A stretch of DNA of 64,000 nucleotides. It comes from Nonomuraea turcica (GTDB lineage Bacteria > Actinomycetota > Actinomycetes > Streptosporangiales > Streptosporangiaceae). The stretch covers positions 62,001-126,000 of the forward strand of contig NZ_JAUZQF010000020.1 of NCBI RefSeq assembly GCF_030718205.1. The letters are read 5' to 3'. Every line of letters begins with the position of its first letter. The first letter of the stretch is position 1. The notes under the pieces were generated by a model that saw nothing but the letters and a program-made list of their open reading frames with translations, was not told the origin of the DNA and ran no database searches. The translations under genes and the position numbers were made by a program. Positions 54,181 through 62,190 of the stretch are shown here, piece after piece.

Positions 54181-56054
54181 TCAACAGGCGAAGCACCCCG
54201 TCCGGTGATGGACGCGGTCGTGGACGTACCGGCGGCTCGGGCCGTAGTGCCGGCCGCGGCGGACGTCCCGCCTTCCGCTCCGACCGTGATGACGTCCAGA
54301 GCGGTTCCCGTGACTCCCTCCGCGCCGACCGCTCCGGGACCCGCGCCCGGTACGGCACCTCCGGCGAGCGTGAGGACCGATCCCCACGTGACGACCGAAA
54401 CGGACCTGACGCTCGCGAGGATCGTTACGGCTCGCGTGGTGACCGCGACTCTTGGTCCCGCGGAGATCGAGGCGACCGGCCTGCGCGCGGAGACCGCGAC
54501 GAGCGTTCCCGCGGCGACCGGGATGGTAACCGTTCCGATCGCCGTGACGAGCGTGGTGGCGGCTATGGCGCTGGTGCCCAGCGTCGTGACGAGCGTGGCG
54601 GCGGCTATGGCGCCGGTGCCCAGCGTCGTGACGAGCGTGGCGGCTATGGTGCCGGCCGTCGTGATGACCGTGGTGGCTACGGTGCCCAGCGTCGCGACGA
54701 GCGTGGTGGCGGCTATGGCGCCGGTGCCCAGCGTCGTGATGACCGTGGTGGCTATGGCGCCCAGCGTCGCGACGAGCGTGGTGGCGGCTATGGCGCCGGT
54801 GCCCAGCGTCGTGACGAGCGTGGCGGCTATGGCGCCCAGCGTCGCGATGACCGTGGCGGCTATGGCGCCGAGCGCCGTGATGACCGCGGTGCCCATGCTG
54901 CCGAGCGTCGTGACGAGCGTGGTGGCTATGGCGCCCAGCGTCGTGATGACCGTGGTGGCTACGGTGCCGGCCGTCGTGATGACCGTGGCGGCTATGGTGC
55001 CGGCCGGCGTGACGAGCGTGGCGCCGACCGGGGCGCGTTCCGGGCCGACCGGAGCGGGCGCAGGGAGACCGAGCGTCCGTCGCGCGGCGGACGAGAGGAT
55101 CTCGCCCCCCGGGGCGCGTCCTCGAGCCGCGCCCGTTACGGCAGGCGGGACGGCGACGCCCCCCGCGATGCCCGTACCGGCCGCGCCCCCAGGCGCGACG
55201 ACGTGCAGACCGTGGGCAAGAGCTACGGCAGCCCGCAGCGGGACCGGATCAAGGCGGCCCGCCAGCCCATCCGGGACCGAAACTTCTACCCCGAGGGCTA
55301 CACCGACGAGCGCGACACCACCGAGGTGCCGGACGGCGTACGGCTGCAGAAGGTGCTCGCGCAGGCCGGCGTGGCCAGCCGCAGGGCCTGCGAGGAGATG
55401 ATCGGCGAGGGCCGCGTCACCGTGAACGGCCAGGTCGTACGGCGCTTCGGCGCCAAGGTCGACCCCGCGACCCAGGTCATCCACGTGGACGGCAAGCGCA
55501 TCCCCACCGCCCCCGACCTGGTCTACTACGCCATGAACAAGCCCATCGGCGTCGTGTCCACCATGGACGACCCGCAGGGCCGCCCGTGCCTGGCGGACTT
55601 CGTGCAGGAGCTGGCCCCGCGGTTGTTCCACGTGGGCAGGCTGGACACCGAGACCGAGGGTCTGCTGCTGCTCACCAACGACGGCGAGCTGGCCAACCGG
55701 TTGACGCACCCCAGCTACGGCGTGCAGAAGAAATACTGGGCCAAGGTGCCCGGGCCGATCCCCAGGGACCTGGGGCGCCGGCTCAGGCAGGGCATCGAGC
55801 TGGAGGACGGCATCGCGAAGGCCGACGACTTCAGCATCGTGCAGGAGCACGGCCAGCAGGCGCTGGTCGAGGTCGTGCTGCACGAAGGGCGCAATCACGT
55901 CGTCAGGCGCATGCTGGAGGAGGCCGGGCACCGCGTGATCGACCTGGCAAGGATCGAGTTCGGGCCGGTGAAGCTGGGCCGTACCAAGCCTGGGACCGTA
56001 CGCGCGCTGAGCTTGAAAGAGGTCGGCGAACTGTACGCGGCCGTGAAGCTGTAA
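54177..56054 (+). CDS. rluB: pseudouridine synthase RluB with RGG-like repeat N terminus
   Basis: 625 residues from GTG 54177, overlapping the scpB stop (GTGA). Residues 1-~380 are Arg/Gly/Asp-rich and disordered, with 14 units of RRD(E/D)RGG(G)YGA... at 122-284. An S4 RNA-binding domain starts near residue 385 (GVRLQKVLAQAGVASRRACEEM), and the RsuA-type catalytic domain carries Asp490 in GRLDTETEGLLLLTNDG. RluB makes a pseudouridine in 23S rRNA; the typical protein is ~250 residues. Confidence 0.94.
   Translation: MINRRSTPSGDGRGRGRTGGSGRSAGRGGRPAFRSDRDDVQSGSRDSLRADRSGTRARYGTSGEREDRSPRDDRNGPDAREDRYGSRGDRDSWSRGDRGDRPARGDRDERSRGDRDGNRSDRRDERGGGYGAGAQRRDERGGGYGAGAQRRDERGGYGAGRRDDRGGYGAQRRDERGGGYGAGAQRRDDRGGYGAQRRDERGGGYGAGAQRRDERGGYGAQRRDDRGGYGAERRDDRGAHAAERRDERGGYGAQRRDDRGGYGAGRRDDRGGYGAGRRDERGADRGAFRADRSGRRETERPSRGGREDLAPRGASSSRARYGRRDGDAPRDARTGRAPRRDDVQTVGKSYGSPQRDRIKAARQPIRDRNFYPEGYTDERDTTEVPDGVRLQKVLAQAGVASRRACEEMIGEGRVTVNGQVVRRFGAKVDPATQVIHVDGKRIPTAPDLVYYAMNKPIGVVSTMDDPQGRPCLADFVQELAPRLFHVGRLDTETEGLLLLTNDGELANRLTHPSYGVQKKYWAKVPGPIPRDLGRRLRQGIELEDGIAKADDFSIVQEHGQQALVEVVLHEGRNHVVRRMLEEAGHRVIDLARIEFGPVKLGRTKPGTVRALSLKEVGELYAAVKL
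54540..55028 (+). repeat. 14 tandem units encoding RRD(E/D)RGGYGA in rluB
   Basis: Units of 33 or 42 bases share CGTCGTGA(C/T)GA(G/C)CGTGG(C/T)GGCTATGG-like sequence. Unit length alternates between RRDxRGGYGAQ and RRDERGGGYGAGAQ, so copy number may vary between strains. Confidence 0.9.
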
Positions 56055-56070
56055 TCTGACCGGAACGCAG

Positions 56071-56098
56071 GAGCCCGTGCGAACCTCCGCACGGGCTC
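56071..56098 (+). terminator. hairpin terminator between rluB and aroH
   Basis: GAGCCCGTGCG and CGCACGGGCTC form a perfect 11-bp stem with a six-base loop, followed by TCTCTCGCTC. It starts 16 bases after the rluB stop and ends only 27 bases before the aroH start. Confidence 0.85.
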
Positions 56099-56125
56099 TC
56101 TCGCTCAGAGAAGGGGACAAACCAG

Positions 56126-56485
56126 ATGGTGCGGGCGATCCGCGGGGCGATTCAGGTGGACGCCAACGATCGTGACTCGATCGTCGAGGGCACGACCGAG
56201 CTGGTCAGCGCGATCATGGAGCGCAATGAGCTGACCACCGACGATGTGATCAGCGTGCTGTTCACGGCGACGCCCGACCTGACGGCCGAGTTCCCCGCAC
56301 TGGCGGCGCGGAAGCTGGGCTTCCACGACGTGCCGCTGATCTGCTGCACCGAGATCGACGTGCCGGGCGCGCTGCCTCGCGTGGTACGTCTGATGGCGCA
56401 CGTCGAGACCGACCGCCCCCGGGCCGAGATCCAGCATGTCTACCTGCGCGGCGCCGTGGCGCTCCGGCAGGACATCGCACAGTAA
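56126..56485 (+). CDS. aroH: chorismate mutase, AroH type
   Basis: 119 residues, the normal length. MVRAIRGAIQVDANDRDSI, the VISVLFTATPDL strand and LICCTEIDVPGAL are AroH-class features; Arg6, Arg90-equivalent and Glu77-equivalent positions appear conserved. It converts chorismate to prephenate and lies just before tyrA, the next step toward tyrosine. AAGGGG precedes the ATG. Confidence 0.95.
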   Translation: MVRAIRGAIQVDANDRDSIVEGTTELVSAIMERNELTTDDVISVLFTATPDLTAEFPALAARKLGFHDVPLICCTEIDVPGALPRVVRLMAHVETDRPRAEIQHVYLRGAVALRQDIAQ

Positions 56486-56551
56486 GCCGCCGGCAAGCAC
56501 CACCAGAGACACTCACCTCACCCCAACGGCCCGACATATCAGGACACCGAG

Positions 56552-57628
56552 ATGGAACTTCGTACCGTGCTCGTCGTGGGCACCGGTCTGATCGGCACCT
56601 CCGCGGCGCTGGCGCTGCGCAAGCGCGGCGTACGCGTCCTGATCGCCGACCGCGACCAGGGAGCCGTACGGCTGGCACGGGAGCTCGGCGCGGGTGAGGA
56701 ATGGGACGGCCACGAGACGGTGGATCTGGCGGTCATCGCCGTGCCCCCGGCCCACGTGGCGAGCGAGTTGCTGGAGCTGCAGCAGCACGGCGTGGCCAGG
56801 TTCTACACCGACGTCGCCAGTGTGAAGGTCGAGCCCATCGACCGGGCCACGCAGCTGGGCTGCGACCTGGCGACCTACGTCGCCTCCCACCCACTGGCCG
56901 GCCGCGAGAAGTCCGGTCCCGGCGCCGCGCGGGACGATCTGTTCCTGGGCCGTCCGTGGGCGCTGTGCCCCACGGAGAAGGCCGGCGCCGACGCGAAGGC
57001 GGCCGTGCTGCGGCTGATCGAGCTGTGCGGGGCCAACCCGGTCGAGGTCAACGCCGACGACCACGACCGCGCGGTCGCCGTCGTCTCCCACGCGCCGCAC
57101 GTGGCCTCCTCCGCCGTGGCCGCGCGGCTGGCCGACGCCACGGATGTCGCGCTCGGCCTGGCCGGGCAGGGCGTACGCGACGTCACCAGGATCGCCGGCA
57201 GCGATCCAGGGTTGTGGATCGGCATCCTGTCCGGCAACGCCACTCCCGTCGCCGAGGTGCTCGAGGCCGTCGCGCACGACCTGGCCGAGGCCGCGAGTGC
57301 GCTGCGTGCCCTGGCCGAGGGTGACGGCACCGCCACCGGTGAGCTGACCCAGCTGCTCAAGCGCGGCGTCGCCGGGCACGACCGCATTCCGGGCAAGCAC
57401 GGTGGCCCGGCCTCCGCCTACGCCGTCGTCCAGGTCGTCATCGGCGACCGGCCCGGCCAGCTCGCCCGGCTGTTCCAGGTGTGCGACGAGGTGGGGGTCA
57501 ACGTCGAGGACGTGCGCCTGGAACACGCGCCCGGGCTGCCCCTGGGCGTCGCTGAGCTGTCCGTGCAGCCCGGCGCCGCCATACCGCTCACCGACGCCCT
57601 GCGCGAACGCGGCTGGCACGTCCCCTAG
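56552..57628 (+). CDS. tyrA: prephenate dehydrogenase with ACT domain
   Basis: 358 residues. Rossmann motif VVGTGLIGTSAALAL, catalytic His in ASHPLAGREKSG and GSDPGLWIGIL in the dimerisation half. A C-terminal ACT domain (VIGDRPGQLARLFQVCDEVGVN) suggests feedback control by tyrosine. It oxidatively decarboxylates prephenate to 4-hydroxyphenylpyruvate with NAD. It follows aroH by 66 bases. Confidence 0.95.
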   Translation: MELRTVLVVGTGLIGTSAALALRKRGVRVLIADRDQGAVRLARELGAGEEWDGHETVDLAVIAVPPAHVASELLELQQHGVARFYTDVASVKVEPIDRATQLGCDLATYVASHPLAGREKSGPGAARDDLFLGRPWALCPTEKAGADAKAAVLRLIELCGANPVEVNADDHDRAVAVVSHAPHVASSAVAARLADATDVALGLAGQGVRDVTRIAGSDPGLWIGILSGNATPVAEVLEAVAHDLAEAASALRALAEGDGTATGELTQLLKRGVAGHDRIPGKHGGPASAYAVVQVVIGDRPGQLARLFQVCDEVGVNVEDVRLEHAPGLPLGVAELSVQPGAAIPLTDALRERGWHVP

Positions 57629-57650
57629 GCAGGTCGTCCCCTAGGCAGGT
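57620..57650. repeat. tandem 16-bp duplication across the tyrA stop codon
   Basis: GTCCCCTAGGCAGGT occurs at 57620-57634 and 57636-57650. The first copy contains the TAG stop; the duplication may reflect slippage. The second copy lies outside the coding frame. Confidence 0.85.
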
Positions 57651-57683
57651 TCCGCAAGGCGAGCCGCGATGTCACATCCGAGT

Positions 57684-57716
57684 CTCCTCGATACGTCCCT
57701 GGTTTGAATCGAGGAG
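57684..57716 (+). promoter_or_regulatory. inverted repeat that may hide a ribosome binding site
   Basis: CTCCTCGAT (57684-57692) and ATCGAGGAG (57708-57716) are perfect nine-base arms. The right arm includes GAGGAG, a Shine-Dalgarno sequence for the oxidoreductase ATG at 57726; a second purine run AAGGAAG lies just before the start. It could be a protein operator or a translational switch. Confidence 0.55.
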
Positions 57717-57725
57717 GTAAGGAAG

Positions 57726-58874
57726 ATGACTGACATTCTTGTTCTGGGCGGCGGTTACACCGGCATCGCGGCGGCCATCCGGGTCGCCGTCAGGACCCGC
57801 CGCATCGGCGGCACGGTCACGCTGGTGAACGCCTCGGCGCGGTTCACCGAACGGCTCCGGCTGCATCAGACGGCGGCCGGTGAGAAGCTGGCGGACCATT
57901 CACTGAAAGACCTGCTCGCGGGCACCGGCATCCGGTTCGTGCAGGGCCGGGTGGCGGGGCTCGACGTCGGACGGCGCGAGGCACGGCTCGACGACGGGCG
58001 CGTGCTCGGCTACGACAAGCTGATCTACGCGCTCGGCACCGTCACCGACGCCTCGGTGCCCGGCGTGGCCGAGCACGCCCACGTCTACGACGACTACGCG
58101 GGCACCAAGCAGTTCGCCGAGCGCCTCGCGGCACTCGATGGCGGAACGGCGGTCGTGGCCGGCGGCGGGCTCACCGGCATCGAGTCGGCCACCGAGCTGG
58201 CCGAGGCGCATCCGGATCTGCACGTCGTCCTGGTCACGCGGGGCCGACCGGGCGCCATGATGGGCGAGAAGGCCCGCGCCTACCTGGACGCGGCGCTGGA
58301 ACGGCTCGGCGTCGAGGTACGCGCCGGCGTCGACGTCGCCAAGGTCCTGCCCGACGCGGTCGAGCTGGCCGGCGGCGAGTTGATCCACTCCGACGCCACG
58401 CTCTGGACCACCGGGACCAGCGGGCTGCCGGTGGCCGCGGAGTCCGGGCTCACCGTCGACAAGCGCGGCAGGATCGTCGTGGACTCCGCGCTCCGCTCGG
58501 TGTCCCACCCGGACGTCTACGCCGTCGGCGACGCCGCCGCCGTCACCCAGCCTTTCGGGGTGATGCACGGCACCTGCCAGGGCGGCATCCCGACCGGGCT
58601 GCACGCGGCCGACTCCCTGGCCGCCACGCTGCGCGGCAAGACGCCCAAGCCGTTCAGGTTCGGGTACATCCATCAGCCCGTCAGCCTCGGGCGTAAGGAC
58701 GGAGTCATCCAGTTCACCCGGCCGGACGACAGCCCGCGCCGGTGGTTCCTGACCGGGCGGGCGGCGGTCGTCTACAAGGAAACGGTGTCCAGCAGCCCGA
58801 TCCCGACGTTCAAGCTGCTCAAGCGTGGTCTGGCGCCCGTCTGGATGTTCGCGCTGACGGCCGGGCTCGCATGA
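57726..58874 (+). CDS. NDH-2-like pyridine nucleotide-disulphide oxidoreductase
   Basis: 382 residues. FAD motif ILVLGGGYTGIAAAIRV at the start, NAD motif VVAGGGLTGIESATEL near 143 and VYAVGDAAAV before the end. It is similar in layout to type II NADH dehydrogenases and ferroredoxin-like oxidoreductases, with a C-terminal amphipathic stretch. In other actinobacteria such genes adjoin an ECF sigma factor gene; none is visible here. Confidence 0.85.
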   Translation: MTDILVLGGGYTGIAAAIRVAVRTRRIGGTVTLVNASARFTERLRLHQTAAGEKLADHSLKDLLAGTGIRFVQGRVAGLDVGRREARLDDGRVLGYDKLIYALGTVTDASVPGVAEHAHVYDDYAGTKQFAERLAALDGGTAVVAGGGLTGIESATELAEAHPDLHVVLVTRGRPGAMMGEKARAYLDAALERLGVEVRAGVDVAKVLPDAVELAGGELIHSDATLWTTGTSGLPVAAESGLTVDKRGRIVVDSALRSVSHPDVYAVGDAAAVTQPFGVMHGTCQGGIPTGLHAADSLAATLRGKTPKPFRFGYIHQPVSLGRKDGVIQFTRPDDSPRRWFLTGRAAVVYKETVSSSPIPTFKLLKRGLAPVWMFALTAGLA

Positions 58875-58883
58875 TCGGACAAA

Positions 58884-58919
58884 GCGCGGCGGACGAGCCG
58901 GTGATCTCGCCCGCCGCGC
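58884..58919. terminator. possible hairpin terminator between convergent genes
   Basis: GCGCGGCGG and CCGCCGCGC are nine-base arms around an 18-base loop, in the 52-base gap between two convergent stop codons. No T-run. Confidence 0.5.
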
Positions 58920-58926
58920 CCCCACG

Positions 58927-59145
58927 TCACTTCTTGGTCACCGCCTGACTGACGGCGTTCGGGCCGTCGTACTGGCGGTCTGGCATATTCTCCAGGGCCT
59001 TGACGATGTCGTCGCCCGCGCCGTGGTCGCGGGCGGCCTTGACCAGATCGGCCTTGCTGGCGGGATAGCCCATGCCGCTCAGGTGTTTCTGCAGGTCGAT
59101 CGGATTCGGTGCACTACTCATGGGTGCCGGCTGCCCGTCATTCAT
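58927..59145 (-). CDS. DUF2795-domain small protein
   Basis: 72 residues. IDLQKHLSGMGYPASKADLV and DIVKALENMPDRQYDGP are typical of DUF2795, small helical proteins common in actinobacteria with no known role. Either ATG 59145 or ATG 59121 may be the start; neither has a strong ribosome binding site. Confidence 0.8.
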   Translation of the reverse strand: MNDGQPAPMSSAPNPIDLQKHLSGMGYPASKADLVKAARDHGAGDDIVKALENMPDRQYDGPNAVSQAVTKK

Positions 59146-59169
59146 GAGACGTAACGACGGGCCCGCTGA

Positions 59170-60018
59170 TCACCCGTCATCCCGTTCCAGCCTGCGGCGG
59201 GCTCGTTCCACCGCGACGGGGAGTTCGCGTCGCGCGGCCAGCGCGCGGGGGAAGCGCCGCACTGCCGTACGCAGCCCCTCCCAGCCGGCGGGGCCGGCGC
59301 GCAGCGCGTCGAACGAACGCCGGGCCACCACGCGCCACGGCCGCCGCAGGACGGCGGTCAGCACGGCGTTGCGCGCGGCCAGCGCCTGCCTCCCGCGCCG
59401 ATCCCGAGCGGGCGACGGGTGATGGTGCGCCACGACGTCGTCCACGTACGCCAGCCCCCACCCCCGCGCCGCCAGGTCCACGGCCAGCCGCTCCTCCTCG
59501 CCGAAGAAGAAGATCACGTCATCGAACCCACCCGCGTCGAGGAACGCCTCCCCGCGCACCACCGCCCCGCACGCCAGGAACCCCAGCACGCTCGGCCCCG
59601 GCAGGTCGGGCTCCATGCCGAGCGGCGAGCGTCCCATCAGCTCCGATACAGGATCCAGCCGCTCCTGCGGCCCCACCAGCACGCGCGCCCCCAGCATGGC
59701 CAGCCGCGGATGAGCGTCCAGCACGTCGGCGGCCCGCTCCAGCGCGCCGGGCGCCCACCAGGAGTCGTCGTCGGCGAAGGCCACGTACGGGGTCTCGGCC
59801 AGCCGCACGCCGACGTTGCGCGCGGGCGCCCCCAGGTTCGTGCCCGCCTCGACGAGGTGGACGTCGGGGAAGTGCTTGCGAACGAACGCCGCCGTCCCGT
59901 CGGTCGAGCCGTTGTCGATGAGGATCACCGGGCGCGGGTGCAAGGGAAGTGAGCGGGCCAGCGACCGCAACCTGTCCTTGCTGGCCACCACGACCGTGAC
60001 CCGCGCTCCATCTGCCAC
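59170..60018 (-). CDS. family 2 glycosyltransferase
   Basis: 282 residues. GT-A fold: VTVVVASKDRLRSLARSL, LIDNGSTDGT for nucleotide binding, the DxD-type FADDDSWW metal site and FGEEERLAVDLAARGWGL in the acceptor half. No membrane helix. It transfers a sugar from a nucleotide sugar to an unknown acceptor. Confidence 0.87.
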   Translation of the reverse strand: MADGARVTVVVASKDRLRSLARSLPLHPRPVILIDNGSTDGTAAFVRKHFPDVHLVEAGTNLGAPARNVGVRLAETPYVAFADDDSWWAPGALERAADVLDAHPRLAMLGARVLVGPQERLDPVSELMGRSPLGMEPDLPGPSVLGFLACGAVVRGEAFLDAGGFDDVIFFFGEEERLAVDLAARGWGLAYVDDVVAHHHPSPARDRRGRQALAARNAVLTAVLRRPWRVVARRSFDALRAGPAGWEGLRTAVRRFPRALAARRELPVAVERARRRLERDDG

Positions 60019-60065
60019 ACGAGGTCACTTACCGGGAAGAACGCGCTTACTCCTCGGCGGGGCGG

Positions 60066-60134
60066 TTGACACGTGGGCGGAGCAGGCATATAAAGATCGG
60101 TAACAGCGTTACCGAGCAGAAACGGTGTTACCGA
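60066..60134 (+). promoter_or_regulatory. consensus promoter with overlapping TetR operator
   Basis: TTGACA (60066-60071), exactly 17 bases, TATAAA (60089-60094). The palindrome GGTAAC-AGC-GTTACC (60099-60113) covers the expected start site. GTTACCGA is repeated at 60127-60134, 19 bases from its first copy at 60108. The layout fits strong autorepression by the following TetR protein. Confidence 0.8.
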
Positions 60135-60136
60135 CT

Positions 60137-60778
60137 ATGACGAGCACTGCATACCAGCAGGCGCAGCAGGAAGGGCAGGACGTCGTCCGGGCAGCCATCC
60201 TCGACGCCGCCACGCGCCTGCTTGTCACCGAGGGCCCGGCGGCGCTGACCGTGCGGCGCATCGCCGGCGAGGTCGGCTGCTCCACGAAGGTGATCTACAC
60301 GCTGTTCGGCGGTAAGGACGGCCTCGGCGAGACGTTGTGGCTGGAGGGGTTCGCCAGGTTCGAGCGGCGGCTGCTCGCCGTGTCCGCCCTGGATGACCCG
60401 CTGGCCTGCCTGCATGCCGGGCTCGAGGCCTACCGGGACTACGCGCTGGCCGAGCCTGACTACTACAGGGTCATGTTCCAGGGCGCTCTTCCCGGGCTGC
60501 AGCCGGGGCCCGAGGCCGTGGCGACGGCCAAGCGCACGTTCGAGCTGCTCGTCCGCCGCGTCCAGGACTGCCTGGAGCCGGGACTGCTGCGCGGCGGCAC
60601 CGCCGAGGAGATCGCCGACCTGCTGTGGATGGCGGTCCACGGCGCGGTGAGCCTGGAGATCTCCGGCTTCTTCCACGAGCCTGAGGCGACGCGGCGCTAC
60701 CGGGCGCTGTGTTCCTCGGTGCTCTCGCCCTTCCTGCTTCCTTCCGACCTTCCTCCCGACGAGAGGACCACACCATGA
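60137..60778 (+). CDS. TetR-family repressor
   Basis: 213 residues from ATG 60137; the in-frame GTG 60125 falls within the operator. The HTH reads AAILDAATRLLVTEGPAALTVRRIAGEVGCSTKVIYTLFGGKDGL, a textbook TetR DNA-binding domain. The C-terminal domain (TetR_C_33-like) binds an unknown ligand, probably an apocarotenoid or similar lipid by context. The stop overlaps the carotenoid oxygenase ATG (ATGA). Confidence 0.92.
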   Translation: MTSTAYQQAQQEGQDVVRAAILDAATRLLVTEGPAALTVRRIAGEVGCSTKVIYTLFGGKDGLGETLWLEGFARFERRLLAVSALDDPLACLHAGLEAYRDYALAEPDYYRVMFQGALPGLQPGPEAVATAKRTFELLVRRVQDCLEPGLLRGGTAEEIADLLWMAVHGAVSLEISGFFHEPEATRRYRALCSSVLSPFLLPSDLPPDERTTP

Positions 60779-62136
60779 CCACCACACCGTTCAGGGGCGG
60801 CTTCACGCCCGTGACCGAGGAGATCACGGCCTTCGACCTGGAGGTCACCGGGTGCATCCCGGACGAGCTCAACGGCCGTTACCTGCGTAACGGCCCCAAC
60901 CCGCTCAGCCTCGACGACCCGAGCGCGAGCCATCTGTTCATCGGCGAGGGCATGGTGCACGGCGTGCGGCTGCGCGACGGCCGCGCCGAGTGGTACCGCA
61001 ACCGCTGGGTCCGCAACGCCGCCGTCGCCCGGCGGCTCGGCGAGGAGCCCCGGCCGGGTCCCACGCACGAAGGCATGGACTTCGCGGCCAACACGCACGT
61101 CATCGGGCTGGCTGGGCGCACGTTCGCGACCGTCGAGGCGGGGGCGCTGCCGTACGAGCTGAGCTATGAGCTCGACACCATCGGCGCGTGCGACTTCGAC
61201 GGCGGCCTGCCCGGCGGGTACGCCGCCCACACCCACGCCGACCCGGCCACCGGCGAGCTGCACGCCATGGCCTACTTCTTCGGCTGGGACCACCACCAGC
61301 ACATCGTGATCGACGCCAAGGGCGCCGTCACGCAGGTCAGGGACATCCCGATCGCGGACGCGCCGATGCTGCACGACTTCGCCCTCACCGAGCGATACGT
61401 CGTGATCTACGACCTGCCGGTCACGTTCAGCATGGCCCACGCCGAGAAGGGCGTCCCGCTGCCGTACGCGTGGAACGACGCACACGGCGCCAGGGTCGGC
61501 CTGATGTCCCGCACCACTGGCGAGGTGCGCTGGGTCGAGGTGGAGCCATGCTGGGTGTTCCACACGCTCAACGCCTACGACGACGGCGAAGAGGTGGTCG
61601 TGGACCTGGTGCGCTACCCCAAGCGGTTCGTGGACGCGCGGCTCGACCTGGGCGGCACGCCCACGCTGGACCGGTGGCGGATCGACCCGCGCGCGGGCAA
61701 GGTCGTCCAGACGCGGCTGGACGACCGGGCGCAGGAGTTCCCGCGCATGGACGAGCGGCTCACCGGCCGCGCCTACCGCTACGGCTACACCGCGGCCACC
61801 CGCGACCTGACCGACGTGGTCTACCCGGCGGACACCGAGCTGGAAGACCTGCCCGACGAGGCCTTCGACAACACGCTCATCAAGCACGACCTGGATCACG
61901 GCACGCAGGAAAAGCGGCAATTCGGGCGCGGCGCGTACGTGGGGGAGCCGGTCTTCGTCGCCTCCGGCCAGGCCGAGGACGACGGCTACGTGCTCTCCTA
62001 CGTCAACAACCCGGCCAGGGGAGCGGCCGACCTGGTGATCCTTTCCGCGCAGGACTTCACCGGCGAGCCGGTCGCCACCGTGCACCTGCCGGCCCGGGTG
62101 CCGCTCGGCTTCCACGGGAGCTGGATCGCCGACTGA
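60775..62136 (+). CDS. carotenoid cleavage dioxygenase-like enzyme
   Basis: 453 residues. The four iron ligands are in place: His152 (HTHADP), His200 (MLHDFALTE), His263 (WVFHTLNAYDD) and His447 (GFHGSW). LNGRYLRNGPNP near the N terminus is the family opening. Members cleave carotenoids, apocarotenoids or stilbenes with O2. The substrate is unknown; carotenoid genes are not seen nearby. Co-expressed with the TetR regulator and likely derepressed by its own substrate. Confidence 0.9.
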   Translation: MTTTPFRGGFTPVTEEITAFDLEVTGCIPDELNGRYLRNGPNPLSLDDPSASHLFIGEGMVHGVRLRDGRAEWYRNRWVRNAAVARRLGEEPRPGPTHEGMDFAANTHVIGLAGRTFATVEAGALPYELSYELDTIGACDFDGGLPGGYAAHTHADPATGELHAMAYFFGWDHHQHIVIDAKGAVTQVRDIPIADAPMLHDFALTERYVVIYDLPVTFSMAHAEKGVPLPYAWNDAHGARVGLMSRTTGEVRWVEVEPCWVFHTLNAYDDGEEVVVDLVRYPKRFVDARLDLGGTPTLDRWRIDPRAGKVVQTRLDDRAQEFPRMDERLTGRAYRYGYTAATRDLTDVVYPADTELEDLPDEAFDNTLIKHDLDHGTQEKRQFGRGAYVGEPVFVASGQAEDDGYVLSYVNNPARGAADLVILSAQDFTGEPVATVHLPARVPLGFHGSWIAD

Positions 62137-62147
62137 GCTGGAGACGG

Positions 62148-62153
62148 TACCCT
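62148..62153 (+). promoter_or_regulatory. -10 element upstream of cmk
   Basis: TACCCT fits TANNNT. Transcription would start near 62160, giving a ~30-base leader that contains GAGGGAGA before the GTG at 62191. Confidence 0.4.
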
Positions 62154-62190
62154 CGTCAAGTTGGACGGAAAACGTGAAGAGGGAGAGACC

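Noticed and set aside
54205..55401. A second plus-strand frame with Val/Ala/Met repeats
   Set aside because: It is the out-of-frame reading of the same repeat array and stops inside the synthase region.
54063..56120. A 685-codon minus-strand frame over rluB with hydrophobic repeats
   Set aside because: The repeats are only the rluB repeat array read backwards; the S4 and synthase domains prove the plus frame.
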